Made by a program: the position numbers and the translations under genes
The notes under the pieces: model-generated
What the model was told of the DNA's origin: nothing
Databases searched by the model: none
What the model saw: the letters and a program-made list of their open reading frames with translations, nothing else
Shown here: positions 10,379 through 19,365 of the stretch, one piece after another
How positions within the stretch are numbered: position 1 is the stretch's first letter
How the letters are laid out: every line of letters starts with the position of its first letter
Origin: Porphyrobacter sp.
GTDB lineage: Bacteria; Pseudomonadota; Alphaproteobacteria; Sphingomonadales; Sphingomonadaceae
NCBI GenBank assembly: GCA_016125555.1
Contig: WGLN01000011.1
Span: forward strand, 62,001-126,000
Length of the DNA: 64,000 nt
Direction: 5' to 3'

Positions 10379-11491
10379 ATGCTGTCACCCCCCTCGCGCG
10401 CGATCAATGTTGCGCTGGTCGGCGTCGGCAATTGCGCCAGCTCGCTGGTGCAGGGCATCGCCCATTACCAGGACGGGGCGAACGACACGACCGGACTGAT
10501 GCACCACGAACTGGGCGGCTACCGCCCCGGCGACATCCGCGTGGTTGCCGCATGGGACGTCGACCGCCGCAAGGTCGGGCGCGATGTCGCCGAGGCGATC
10601 TTCGCCGCGCCCAATTGCACCGCGCGCTTCTGCGACAAGGTCGAGCCGACCGGAACCAAGGTGCGCATGGGCCCGGTGCTCGACGGGATCGCGGCGCACA
10701 TGGCGAACTATCCCGAGGAACGCAGCTTCGCCCGTGCCGACGCGCCCGAGCCGGACCGCGAAGAGGTGATCGACACCCTGCGCGAGGCCCGCGCCGACGT
10801 GCTGGTCAATTACCTCCCCGTCGGCTCGCAGCGTGCCAGCGAGTTCTATGCCGATTGCGCGCTCGAGGCGGGGGTGGCCTTCGTCAACGCGATTCCGGTG
10901 TTCATCGCCAGCGATCCGGTCTGGGCAGAACGCTTCCGCAAGTCAGGCGTGCCGGTGATCGGCGACGACATCAAGGCGCAATTGGGCGCAACCATCGTCC
11001 ACCGCGTGCTGACCGATCTCTTCGCCAAGCGCGGAGTAACGCTGAAGCGCACCTACCAGCTCAACACCGGGGGCAATACCGACTTCCTCAACATGCTCGA
11101 ACGCGAGCGGCTGGCTTCCAAGAAGATTTCCAAGACCGAGGCGGTGCAATCGGTCGCCGCCGAGCGCCTGGGCGACGAGAACATCCATGTCGGCCCGTCC
11201 GACTATGTCGCGTGGCAGAACGACAACAAGCTGTGCTTCCTGCGTATGGAGGGCGAGCTGTTCGGGGGGGTGCCGATGAACCTCGAGATGCGCCTGTCGG
11301 TCGAGGATTCGCCCAATTCGGCCGGGATCGCGATCGACATGATCCGCTGCGCCAAGCTGGCGCGCGACCGCGGGCTGGCGGGGCCGGTGCATCCCGCATC
11401 GGCATGGTTCTGCAAGCACCCGCCGCGCCAGATGACCGACGACGCGGCGCGCGCCGCGCTCGAACACTTCATCGCGCAGGAGCAGGGTTGA
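10379..11491 (+). CDS. ino1: Inositol-3-phosphate synthase (myo-inositol-1-phosphate synthase)
   Basis: 370 residues. The ATG at 10379 is chosen over an upstream GTG because GAAGGAG lies just before it. It has the NAD-binding GVGNCASSLVQGI, the DVDRRKVG segment, TYQLNTGGNTDFLNM and the active-site block SVEDSPNSAGIAIDMIRCAK of the compact actinobacterial/archaeal-type synthases. It converts glucose 6-phosphate to inositol 3-phosphate with bound NAD. Such genes are not universal in alphaproteobacteria, and the position between a glycosidase-like gene and two dehydrogenases points to an inositol-derived product. The stop shares one base with the next start. Confidence 0.93.
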   Translation: MLSPPSRAINVALVGVGNCASSLVQGIAHYQDGANDTTGLMHHELGGYRPGDIRVVAAWDVDRRKVGRDVAEAIFAAPNCTARFCDKVEPTGTKVRMGPVLDGIAAHMANYPEERSFARADAPEPDREEVIDTLREARADVLVNYLPVGSQRASEFYADCALEAGVAFVNAIPVFIASDPVWAERFRKSGVPVIGDDIKAQLGATIVHRVLTDLFAKRGVTLKRTYQLNTGGNTDFLNMLERERLASKKISKTEAVQSVAAERLGDENIHVGPSDYVAWQNDNKLCFLRMEGELFGGVPMNLEMRLSVEDSPNSAGIAIDMIRCAKLARDRGLAGPVHPASAWFCKHPPRQMTDDAARAALEHFIAQEQG

Positions 11492-12459
11492 TGACCCCGA
11501 TGATGAAGGCCGCCGTGCTCACCGCCCCCGGCGAAATCGACCTTGCGCGCGTGCCGCTGCCCGAGCCGGGCGCGGGCGAGGTGCGGGTGCGGATGGAAGG
11601 CTGCGGGGTGTGCGCCTCCAATCTCGGGCCCTGGGCAGGGCCGGAGTGGATGGACTTCCCCACCCCGCCCGGCGACCTCGGGCACGAGGGCTGGGGGGTG
11701 ATCGAGGCACTCGGCCCCGGGGTCGAGGGGCTGGCCGCGGGCGACCGGGTCGCCGCCCTCGGCCAGCGTTCCTATGCCGGGGCCGAGGTGGTCGCGGCCG
11801 AGCGGGTGGTGAAGCTGCCCCCAGCGCTTGAAGGCCAGCCCTTCCCCGGCGAGGCGCTGGGCTGCGCGTTCAACATCTTCCGCCGCAGCGACATTCGCGC
11901 TGGGCAAAGCGTGGCGATCATCGGGATCGGCTTCCTCGGCGCGGTGCTGACCCATCTGGCGAGCGCCGCCGGGGCACGGGTGATTGCCATCTCGCGGCGC
12001 GCCGAATCGCTGGCGCTCGCGCGGCATTATGGCGCGGCGGAGTGCATCACCATGGACGATCACTGGCGGATCATCGAGGACGTGAAGGCGATCACCGGCG
12101 ACGCAATGTGTGAACGGGTGATCGAATGCGTCGGGAAGCAATGGCCGCTCGATCTCGCGGGCGAGCTGGTGGGCTTCGGCGGGCGGCTGGTCGTCGCGGG
12201 CTATCACCAGGACGGGCCGCGGCAGGTGAACATGCAGAACTGGAACTGGAAGGGGATCGACGTCGTCAACGCCCACGAACGCGACCTCGCGGTGCAATTG
12301 CGCGGCGTGCGTGAGGCGGTCGACGCTGTGGCGAGCGGCGGCTTCGACCCCGCGCCGCTCTACACCCACCGCTACCCGCTGGCGCGGCTCGGCGAGGCGC
12401 TCGATGCGACCCGCGACAAGCCCGAAGGCTTCGTCAAGGCGCTGATCGAGTTTGGGTGA
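11491..12459 (+). CDS. Zinc-type medium-chain dehydrogenase/reductase
   Basis: 322 residues. The N-terminal catalytic domain has EGCGVCASN and DLGHEGWGVIEALGPGVEGL, where Cys, His and Glu would bind the catalytic zinc. The nucleotide-binding motif is IIGIGFLGAVLTH. The four-cysteine structural-zinc lobe of classical alcohol dehydrogenases is absent, which makes it shorter than usual. With the synthase upstream and a Gfo/Idh/MocA enzyme downstream it may oxidise an inositol or sugar hydroxyl, as polyol dehydrogenases do; the substrate is inferred from context only. Confidence 0.85.
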   Translation: MTPMMKAAVLTAPGEIDLARVPLPEPGAGEVRVRMEGCGVCASNLGPWAGPEWMDFPTPPGDLGHEGWGVIEALGPGVEGLAAGDRVAALGQRSYAGAEVVAAERVVKLPPALEGQPFPGEALGCAFNIFRRSDIRAGQSVAIIGIGFLGAVLTHLASAAGARVIAISRRAESLALARHYGAAECITMDDHWRIIEDVKAITGDAMCERVIECVGKQWPLDLAGELVGFGGRLVVAGYHQDGPRQVNMQNWNWKGIDVVNAHERDLAVQLRGVREAVDAVASGGFDPAPLYTHRYPLARLGEALDATRDKPEGFVKALIEFG

Positions 12460-12469
12460 CGGTTACGGC

Positions 12470-13462
12470 ATGACCCGTCCGCGCATCGGTTTTCTCGGCA
12501 CCGGCTGGATCGGCCGCCATCGCCTTTCCGCCATCGCGCAGGACGGCGCGGCGGAGATCGCGGCGATCGTCGACCCGTCCGAGCCCTGCGCCCGGGAAGC
12601 CCAGGCGCTCGCTCCCGAAGCGGCGATCCTGCCGTCCTTCGAGTCGCTGCTGAGCGCCGGGCTCGACGGGGTGGCGATCGCCACGCCGAGCGCGCTTCAC
12701 GCCGAACAGACGGTTGCGGCGCTCGAAGCCGGGCTGGCGGTGTTCTGCCAGAAGCCTCTGGGGCGCAATGCCGCCGAGGCGCGCGCCGCGGTCGCCGCCG
12801 CCGAGGCCGCCGACCGGCTGCTCGCGGTCGATTTCTCCTACCGCCTGACCGCCGCGGCGGCGGCGCTCGTAAAGCTGCTCGACGCGGGCGACCTCGGCGA
12901 GATCTTCGCCGCCGATCTGGCCTTCCACAACGCCTACGGACCGGACAAGGACTGGTTCTACGATCGCGCGCAGGCGGGCGGGGGCTGCGTGATGGATCTC
13001 GGCGTGCACCTTGCCGATCTGGTGCTGTGGCTGACCGGCTTTCCCGAAGTCGAGCGGGTCGCGGCGCGGCTGTTCGCGGGCGGCACGCCGCTCGAGGCTG
13101 GAAGCGAACGGGTCGAGGACTATGCCGCCGCGCAGTTCGATCTGGCGACCGGGGCGAGCGTGCAGCTTGCCTGTTCGTGGCGGCTCCACGCCGGCGAGGA
13201 CGCGCGCATCGCAGTGCACCTCCACGGCACGCAAGGCGGCGTCTCGCTCGTCAATGTGGCCGGGAGTTTCTACGATTTCGAGCTGTGGCACCACCGCGGC
13301 ACCGCGCGCACCCGGCTGGTCGCCCCGCCCGACGACTGGGGCGGGCGCGCCGCGGTCGGCTGGGCGCGGCAACTCGCCGAAGGGGGCGGCTTCGATCCGG
13401 CGGCGCGGCGGCTCGTCGATGTCGCCGCGCTCATCGACGCGATCTACGCCGCGGCGCGCTGA
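12470..13462 (+). CDS. Gfo/Idh/MocA-family oxidoreductase
   Basis: 330 residues. The Rossmann motif GFLGTGWIGRH begins the protein. The usual EKP catalytic motif reads QKP (CQKPLGRN), and the C-terminal domain has GGGCVMDLGVHLADL with the conserved histidine. Members include inositol 2-dehydrogenases and glucose-fructose oxidoreductase, fitting the inositol-phosphate synthase in the same operon. The glutamate-to-glutamine change next to the catalytic lysine occurs in some family members but deserves a check. It is the last gene of the rightward arm and is convergent with the SDR seven bases away. Confidence 0.86.
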   Translation: MTRPRIGFLGTGWIGRHRLSAIAQDGAAEIAAIVDPSEPCAREAQALAPEAAILPSFESLLSAGLDGVAIATPSALHAEQTVAALEAGLAVFCQKPLGRNAAEARAAVAAAEAADRLLAVDFSYRLTAAAAALVKLLDAGDLGEIFAADLAFHNAYGPDKDWFYDRAQAGGGCVMDLGVHLADLVLWLTGFPEVERVAARLFAGGTPLEAGSERVEDYAAAQFDLATGASVQLACSWRLHAGEDARIAVHLHGTQGGVSLVNVAGSFYDFELWHHRGTARTRLVAPPDDWGGRAAVGWARQLAEGGGFDPAARRLVDVAALIDAIYAAAR

Positions 13463-13469
13463 ACCTGCT

Positions 13470-14468
13470 TCAGCGGCGGCGCAGCGCCAGCCCGGCGGTG
13501 CCCACCGCCAGCGCGGTCGCCCCGGCGGCGAAGGAAGCGAGCGGGTGACGGCGCAGCAGGCCATAGAGGCTGGTATGGCGCATCGTCTGTTCGCCGTAGA
13601 TCTCTCCCCGGCCGCCGCCTTCGTGGAAGCCCTCGTCGGTGTTGACGCGCTTCGGCTGGTTCTTCGCCAGCGCCGTGGCGAAGAAGGCGCGCATGAAGAC
13701 CTGGTCGGCAAGATCAGGCAGGAGGTTCGCGAACAGCGTCATCAAACGTCCCGCGCCGCCCAGGATCATGTCGCGGGTGGGGTGCTCGGCAGCGTGGCAG
13801 ATGCCTTCCGCCACGATGTCGGGCGAATAGACCGGCGGCGGCACCTTGGCGCGGCCGCTCATGCGGTTGAGCGCGTGTTCGCCGAAAGGCGTGTTGATGC
13901 CCGAGGGCTGGATCAGCGTCACCGAAACCGGCGCCTTCTCGTGCATCAGTTCGAGCCGCAGCGAATCGATATAGCCCTTCACAGCATATTTGCTGGCGGT
14001 GTAGCTCGAGAGCACCGGCGAGGGCATTTCAGAGGAAATCGACCCGGTGGTGATCAGCGCGCCGCCATGCTCCTTGAGATGCGGGAGCGCCTCGGTCGCG
14101 CCGTGGACGACGCCCCAGTAATTGGTCTGGAACAGGCGGTGGTGGTCCGCATCGTCGAGGTCCTCGAGCGTGGCATAGACCCCGATGCCCGCGTTGTTGA
14201 CCCAGGTGTCGAAGCCGCCGTGGCGTTCGAGCACGGTGGCGACGGCGCGGCGCACCTCGTCGCGATTGCCGACATCGGCGCTGATCGTGTCGCAGCGTCC
14301 GCCCTCGGCGCGGATGCGCTCGGCGGCGGCGGCGAGCCCTTCCTCGCTGCGGGCGATGATCACGACATTGGCGCCGCGCCCGGCGGCCATGCGCGCCGTG
14401 GCGAGGCCGATGCCCGAGGAACCGCCGGTGATGACGATGGTCTGCTGGTCCAGGGGCTTGAGATTCAT
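13470..14468 (-). CDS. Short-chain dehydrogenase/reductase with C-terminal membrane helix
   Basis: 332 residues. TGGSSGIGLATA is the cofactor motif, NNAG is at its expected place and YTASKYAVKG holds the catalytic Tyr/Lys. The core SDR is followed by about 80 extra residues ending in a hydrophobic segment (SFAAGATALAVGTAGLAL) capped by three arginines, which looks like a tail anchor in the inner membrane. It is transcribed divergently from the TetR-type gene, a common arrangement for regulator and target. Substrate unknown. Confidence 0.87.
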   Translation of the reverse strand: MNLKPLDQQTIVITGGSSGIGLATARMAAGRGANVVIIARSEEGLAAAAERIRAEGGRCDTISADVGNRDEVRRAVATVLERHGGFDTWVNNAGIGVYATLEDLDDADHHRLFQTNYWGVVHGATEALPHLKEHGGALITTGSISSEMPSPVLSSYTASKYAVKGYIDSLRLELMHEKAPVSVTLIQPSGINTPFGEHALNRMSGRAKVPPPVYSPDIVAEGICHAAEHPTRDMILGGAGRLMTLFANLLPDLADQVFMRAFFATALAKNQPKRVNTDEGFHEGGGRGEIYGEQTMRHTSLYGLLRRHPLASFAAGATALAVGTAGLALRRR

Positions 14469-14575
14469 GGCTATTCCTCGCTGTTGCCGGAAAAGGGACC
14501 GTCTGCCCGATACAGTCCCGGGGCGCCTTAAACTCGATCAGGGTGGGACGGGACTGCCTTCCGCTCGGGGTGCAT

Positions 14576-14581
14576 TTGACA
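14576..14581 (+). promoter_or_regulatory. Possible -35 element for the TetR-type gene
   Basis: TTGACA is a perfect -35 hexamer 29 bases before the tetR-like ATG. A -10 match at 16-18 bases is not clear; GCCATAAC at 14590-14597 resembles the Caulobacter RpoD -10 but at a short spacing. If used, the transcript would start at or near the ATG, making the message nearly leaderless. Confidence 0.3.
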
Positions 14582-14610
14582 CCTTGCGTGCCATAACCTA
14601 GCCCTGAGGC

Positions 14611-15222
14611 ATGAACGCCAATGCCACCTCCGCTGCCGCTGCGCCGCTTGCCGATGGCCGGCGCGAGCGCGCGCGGTCGAGCCGGTCGCGGATTGTCGCG
14701 GCGATGCTCGACCTCGTCGGCGCGGGCGTGGTGGCGCCGTCGGCCTCGCAGGTCGCCGAGGCGGCGGGCGTGGGCCTGCGCACCGTGTTCCGCCACTTCG
14801 CCGACATGGACGCGCTCTACCGCGAAATGACCGAGGCGATCGAGGCGCGGGTGCTGCCGATCCTGCTGCGTCCGCCGCTTGGCGAGACCTGGCAGGCGCG
14901 GCTCGCCGATCTGGCCGAGCGGCGCGCGCAAATTTTCGAGACGATCATGCCCTACCGCATCTCGGCGAGCCTGCGGCGTTTTGAATCGCCCTATCTGATG
15001 CAGGACTACCGCCGGATGCTGCGGCTCGAGGCGCAGACGCTCGAGGCCTATCTCCCCGAAACCGTGAAGGCCGATGCCACCGCGGTGCAGGGGCTGGGGG
15101 TGATCCTGAGCTTCGCCACCTGGCGGCTGCTGCGCCGCGACCAGGGGCTGGGCGTCGAACAGGCGCGTGCGGTGGTGCGGCGGATGCTCGCCGATGCGCT
15201 CGCCGCGCTGCCACAGGATTGA
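14611..15222 (+). CDS. TetR-family transcriptional regulator
   Basis: 203 residues. After a basic alanine-rich N-terminal extension (about 25 residues), the helix-turn-helix reads [30 protein letters not shown], a standard TetR DNA-binding domain. The C-terminal helical domain is the ligand/dimer part and is not assignable to a subfamily. It lies between the divergent SDR and the downstream dehalogenase operon and may control either or both. A 7-base inverted pair (14513-14519 and 14550-14556) sits in the divergent gap but is widely spaced. Confidence 0.88.
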   Translation: MNANATSAAAAPLADGRRERARSSRSRIVAAMLDLVGAGVVAPSASQVAEAAGVGLRTVFRHFADMDALYREMTEAIEARVLPILLRPPLGETWQARLADLAERRAQIFETIMPYRISASLRRFESPYLMQDYRRMLRLEAQTLEAYLPETVKADATAVQGLGVILSFATWRLLRRDQGLGVEQARAVVRRMLADALAALPQD

Positions 15223-15281
15223 CGCTGGAGCGAACTAGTGACATTCATCATGCCAATAAAAGCGGGCATGGGAGAGAGGCC

Positions 15282-16190
15282 CTGAAAATCCTGCGCACCC
15301 CCGATGCGGCCTTCGCGCATCTCGCCGATTTCCCCTTCGCGCCGCACTGGTGCGAGGTGCGCGGCGACGCGAGCGGCACGCCCTTGCGCATCCACTTCGT
15401 CGATGAAGGCCCGCGCGATGGCCGCCCCGTGCTGATGATGCACGGCGAGCCGACCTGGTCCTATCTCTACCGCCACATGATCGGCCCCGTTGCCGCGGCA
15501 GGCTACCGCGTCCTTGCGCCCGATCTCGTCGGCTTCGGCAAGTCCGACAAGCCGGCCGCGAAGTCCGATTATTCCTACGCCGCGCATGTCGACTGGATGC
15601 GGCAGTGGGTCGAGGCGCTCGACCTGACCGGCATCACGCTGGTCTGCCAGGACTGGGGATCGCTGATCGGTCTCAGGCTGGTCGCGGCAATGCCCGAACG
15701 CTTCGCGGGCGTAGTGCTGTCGAACGGCGGCCTGCCCGAAGGCGGCCCCGCGCCGCGCGCCTTCGCGATCTGGCGGGCCTTTTCGAAATGGAGCCCGGTC
15801 TTCCCGATCGGAAAGATCATCGCCAAGGGGACGAAGCGCGGCCTGTCGGAGGGGGAAATTGCCGCCTATGACGCGCCCTTCCCGGACGCGCGCTACAAGG
15901 CCGGGGCGCGGATCTTTCCCGCGCTCGTGCCTTTCGCAGGCAATGTCGCGGTTCCCGACCAGCAGGCGGCGTGGCGCGTGTTCGATGCATGGGACAAGCC
16001 GTTCCTGTGCGCCTTTTCCGATGGCGACCCGATCACCCGCGGCGGGGAAAGCCGCTTCATCGGCCGCGTGCCCGGCACCGCGGGCCAGAACCACCGCACG
16101 CTCAGCGGCGGGCATTTCATCCAGGAGGACGACCCGCAAGGGTTCGTCGCCGCGATCCTCGAGGTCGCGGGCAACGGAGAGAACGCATGA
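15282..16190 (+). CDS. Haloalkane dehalogenase, DhlA-like (HLD-I), probable CTG start
   Basis: 302 residues if translation begins at CTG 15282, five bases after GGAGAG (15271-15276). The family N-terminus (MKILRTPD) starts exactly there, and numbering from it gives oxyanion/halide residues E56 (HGEPTW) and W125, nucleophile D124 (VCQDWGS), acid D249 (FSDGDPIT) and base H278 (GGHFIQED), in line with DhlA numbering up to the cap domain. W164 is a candidate second halide-binding tryptophan. No in-frame ATG or GTG fits; a TTG at 15219 without a ribosome-binding site is the alternative. The enzyme hydrolyses halogenated alkanes to alcohols in the cytosol. Confidence 0.9.
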   Translation: MKILRTPDAAFAHLADFPFAPHWCEVRGDASGTPLRIHFVDEGPRDGRPVLMMHGEPTWSYLYRHMIGPVAAAGYRVLAPDLVGFGKSDKPAAKSDYSYAAHVDWMRQWVEALDLTGITLVCQDWGSLIGLRLVAAMPERFAGVVLSNGGLPEGGPAPRAFAIWRAFSKWSPVFPIGKIIAKGTKRGLSEGEIAAYDAPFPDARYKAGARIFPALVPFAGNVAVPDQQAAWRVFDAWDKPFLCAFSDGDPITRGGESRFIGRVPGTAGQNHRTLSGGHFIQEDDPQGFVAAILEVAGNGENA

Positions 16191-16600
16191 ACGTCACCAA
16201 CCAGCTGCACCCCACGCCCGAACAGGCGATGGCCTTCTTCACCGGGGGTGACGATGCGCCGATGTGCATGGTCAACCTGCTGAAGTTTCGTGACAAGGCC
16301 GAATATGCCGACGGATCGGACGCCGACCTGAGCGGGCGCGACGCCTATCTGCGCTATGCCGCAGGCGTGGGCGCCTGCCTTGCCGCGGTAGGCGGCAAGG
16401 TGCGCTTCAGCGGCGCGGTGACCGGGCTGATGCTGGGCGAGGTCGAGGAACTGTGGGACATGGTGGCGATCGCCGAATATCCCTCGCGCAAGGCGATGAT
16501 GGCGATGATCCAGTCGCCCGAATATCAGGCGATCACCATGCACCGCGACGCCGGGCTTGCGGGGCAGCTCAACATCTGCACGAAAGCCTCGCTCGCGTGA
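16187..16600 (+). CDS. DUF1330-type small protein (dimeric alpha-beta barrel)
   Basis: 137 residues, ATGA overlap with the dehalogenase stop. [13 protein letters not shown] and the later [25 protein letters not shown] are the two conserved blocks of DUF1330/dimeric ferredoxin-like barrel proteins, a fold used by monooxygenase- and chlorite-dismutase-like enzymes but with no established general function. Coupling to a dehalogenase and a sulfatase suggests a role in breakdown of a xenobiotic or unusual substrate. Function not assigned. Confidence 0.82.
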   Translation: MNVTNQLHPTPEQAMAFFTGGDDAPMCMVNLLKFRDKAEYADGSDADLSGRDAYLRYAAGVGACLAAVGGKVRFSGAVTGLMLGEVEELWDMVAIAEYPSRKAMMAMIQSPEYQAITMHRDAGLAGQLNICTKASLA

Positions 16601-18264
16601 GGGCCTGGGCCAAGGCGGCGCTCGGCACGCTCGCGGCCCTCGCGCTGCTGGGCGGCGGGGCGTGGGTGTTCCGCACCGATCTCGCGCTCGCGCTGGTGCG
16701 CTGGCGCAGCGCGCAGGACGTCGCGCCCAACCGCCCGGTGCCCTGGCAGCAGGGGCCTGCCACCGCCGAAGCGCCTCCTGCCGAGCGTCCGCCCAACATC
16801 ATCTTCATCCTGTTCGACGATCTGGGCATCAACGATCTTTCGACCTTCGGCGGCGGGGTCGCGGGCGGGCGGATCAAGACCCCGAACATCGATCGTCTCG
16901 CCGCCGAGGGGGCGATCTTCACACAGGCCTATGCCGGCAATGCCACCTGCTCGCCGAGCCGCGCGCAGCTGATGACCGGACGCTATTCGACCCATACCGG
17001 CTTCGAGTTCACGCCCACCCCGCCGGGCTTCGCGCGGGTGGTGTCGATGGTATCCGCAGACATCCAGCCGGACCGTCCGCCGGTGCTCTACAACGCCGAG
17101 GCCGATGCCGCCGCGCCGCCTTTCGAGGAGCAGGGCCTGCCGCCCGAGGAAGTGACCATCGCCGAGGTGCTCAAGACGCGCGGCTATCACACGGTGCATA
17201 TCGGCAAGTGGCATCTCGGCAATTCCCCGCGCTTCCACCCGAACCAGCAGGGCTTCGACGAGAGCCTCAACATGGACGGGATGCTGCACCTGCCCGAAGA
17301 CGATCCGGACGCGGTCAACGCGCATGTCGATTTCGATCCGATCGACCGCTTCCTGTGGGCCTCGGCGCATTTCGTCACCAGCTACAACGGCGGGGAGAAG
17401 TTCGCGCCGGGGGGCTATCTCGCCGACTACTGGACCGACGAGAGCCTCAAGGTGATCGCGGCCAACCGCAACCGGCCGTTCTTCCTCTACCTCGCCCACT
17501 GGGGGGTGCATTCGCCCCTGCAGGCGACCCGCGAGGATTACGATGCGGTGGGCGACATCCGCCCGCACCGCCTGCGGGTCTATGCCGCGATGGTTCGCGC
17601 GCTCGACCGCAGCGTGGGGCGGATCATGGCGAAGCTGGACGAGGAGGGGCTGGCGGACAACACGCTGGTGGTGATCTCGTCGGACAACGGCGCGCCGGGC
17701 TATGTCGGGCTCGACCATCTCAACGATCCGTTCCGCGGGGGGAAGGGCAATTTCTTCGAGGGCGGCATCCGCGTGCCGCTGTTCGCGCGCTGGCCGGCGC
17801 GGATCGCCCCTGCCAGCCGGATCGCGCTGCCCGTGGGGCAGGTGGACCTGATGCCGACCTTCGCCGCCGCGGCGGGCGCGGCCCTGCCGCAGGGCGTGAC
17901 GATCGACGGCCGCAACCTCGTCCCGACGCTGACCGGAACGGGCACGCAGCAGGGCGCGGATGCGCCGCTGTTCTGGAACTCGGGCTATTACAAGGCGGTG
18001 CGCAAGGGCGACTGGAAGCTGCAGGTCAACGGCAAGCAGGGCAGGGAATGGCTCTACAACCTCGCCCAGGACCCGACCGAACGGCACAACCTCGCCGCAG
18101 CCGAACCGGACAAGCGCCGCGAGCTCGAGGCGCTGCTCGAAGCGCATCACCGCGGGCGCAAGCCGCCGCTTTATGCCAGCACCTTCGACATGCCGGTGTC
18201 GATCGACAAGAACCTTGCCGAGCCTTACGTGAAGGGCGACGAATACATCTACTGGCCGAACTGA
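16597..18264 (+). CDS. Arylsulfatase-family sulfatase with N-terminal membrane anchor
   Basis: 555 residues from a GTG overlapping the DUF1330 stop (GTGA). Residues about 5-27 form an uncleaved-looking hydrophobic helix, so the enzyme is probably anchored with its domain in the periplasm. The metal site begins with IIFILFDDLG, and the formylglycine motif is C118-S-P-S-R, meaning maturation needs a formylglycine-generating enzyme or an anaerobic sulfatase-maturating enzyme elsewhere. HIGKWHLG and SSDNGAPGY are further sulfatase blocks. A short C-terminal subdomain follows. Substrate unknown; the operon partners suggest an organosulfate. Confidence 0.92.
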   Translation: MRAWAKAALGTLAALALLGGGAWVFRTDLALALVRWRSAQDVAPNRPVPWQQGPATAEAPPAERPPNIIFILFDDLGINDLSTFGGGVAGGRIKTPNIDRLAAEGAIFTQAYAGNATCSPSRAQLMTGRYSTHTGFEFTPTPPGFARVVSMVSADIQPDRPPVLYNAEADAAAPPFEEQGLPPEEVTIAEVLKTRGYHTVHIGKWHLGNSPRFHPNQQGFDESLNMDGMLHLPEDDPDAVNAHVDFDPIDRFLWASAHFVTSYNGGEKFAPGGYLADYWTDESLKVIAANRNRPFFLYLAHWGVHSPLQATREDYDAVGDIRPHRLRVYAAMVRALDRSVGRIMAKLDEEGLADNTLVVISSDNGAPGYVGLDHLNDPFRGGKGNFFEGGIRVPLFARWPARIAPASRIALPVGQVDLMPTFAAAAGAALPQGVTIDGRNLVPTLTGTGTQQGADAPLFWNSGYYKAVRKGDWKLQVNGKQGREWLYNLAQDPTERHNLAAAEPDKRRELEALLEAHHRGRKPPLYASTFDMPVSIDKNLAEPYVKGDEYIYWPN

Positions 18265-18454
18265 CGCGGGCGCCGGCGCGGGGCGGTCACGGGGCCGCAC
18301 CTGCCGGCGCAGCTTCCGCCCTCTCTTCCACGAACGGTCCACACCCTCCGACGAACGACGGGCGCCTCGATCAGGTCGCTTTGGCAGCCTGCGAAAGCCG
18401 CTTTTCCTCGAACGCCGATCCGCTAGGATGCGCAGCGCAATCAGGGGGATCACC

Positions 18455-19348
18455 ATGCTCGAACTGTCAGGTGTCAGCCACACCTATCCCAATGGCACGC
18501 GCGCGCTCGACGCCGTGACCCTGTCGATCCCCAAGGGGATGTTCGGGCTGCTCGGCCCCAATGGCGCAGGCAAATCGACGCTGATGCGCACCATCGCCAC
18601 GCTTCAGGCGCCGACCGCCGGGAGCATCCGCTTCGGCGACATCGACGTGCTCGCCGAGCCCGACCGGCTGCGCCGCACTCTGGGCTACCTGCCGCAGGAT
18701 TTCGGCGTCTATCCACGCATCTCGGCCCAGGCGATGCTCGATCACATGGCGGTGCTCAAAGGCATCACCGACAAGGGCGAGCGCAAGGCGGTGGTCGAGC
18801 ATCTGCTGGGCCAGACCAACCTGTGGGCGGTGCGCGGCAAGGCGATCGCGGGCTTTTCGGGCGGGATGCGCCAGCGCTTCGGCATCGCCCAGGCGCTGCT
18901 CGGCGATCCCGAGCTCATCATCGTCGACGAGCCCACCGCCGGGCTCGACCCGGAAGAGCGCAACCGCTTCCTCAACCTGCTCGCCGGGATCGGCGAGAAC
19001 GTGGTGGTGATCCTGTCCACCCACATCGTCGACGACGTCGCCGACCTGTGCCCGCGCATGGCGGTGCTGGCACAGGGGCGGGTGCAGCTCGAAGGCGCGC
19101 CGCGCGAATTGATCGCCTCGACCCAGGGGCGCGTCTGGCAGCGCACCGTCCCGCACACCCGGCTCGAGGAGATGCAGGCCGCGCACGAGGTCATCTCGCA
19201 CCGCTTCTTCGCGGGAGAGATCGTGGTCCACGTGCTCGCCGACAGCCAGCCCGAAGGCTTCGCGCCGGTCAGCGGCGGGCTCGAGGACGTCTATTTCGCG
19301 ACCCTCGCCGAAACGCGCCGCGCCGCCGCTCCAGCGCAAGCCGCGTAA
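18455..19348 (+). CDS. ABC transporter ATP-binding protein
   Basis: 297 residues; the start at 18455 is favoured by AGGGGGA at 18443-18449. Walker A is GPNGAGKST (34-42), the Q-loop is LPQD (Q81), the signature is FSGGM (134-138), Walker B ends in D158-E159, and the H-loop is STH. The preceding 190-base gap (18265-18454) holds no gene; TAGGAT at 18424 could be a -10 box. Seventeen bases downstream lies a two-permease/M1-peptidase fusion, with which it forms an ABC-2 type exporter. The C-terminal 60 residues are a small accessory domain. Confidence 0.93.
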   Translation: MLELSGVSHTYPNGTRALDAVTLSIPKGMFGLLGPNGAGKSTLMRTIATLQAPTAGSIRFGDIDVLAEPDRLRRTLGYLPQDFGVYPRISAQAMLDHMAVLKGITDKGERKAVVEHLLGQTNLWAVRGKAIAGFSGGMRQRFGIAQALLGDPELIIVDEPTAGLDPEERNRFLNLLAGIGENVVVILSTHIVDDVADLCPRMAVLAQGRVQLEGAPRELIASTQGRVWQRTVPHTRLEEMQAAHEVISHRFFAGEIVVHVLADSQPEGFAPVSGGLEDVYFATLAETRRAAAPAQAA

Positions 19349-19365
19349 GCGAGGGGGCCGACGCC

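Noticed and set aside
14513..14556. CAGTCCC/GGGACTG inverted pair as the TetR operator
   Set aside because: The arms are 30 bases apart, too far for a normal TetR site, and GGGAC repeats are frequent here.
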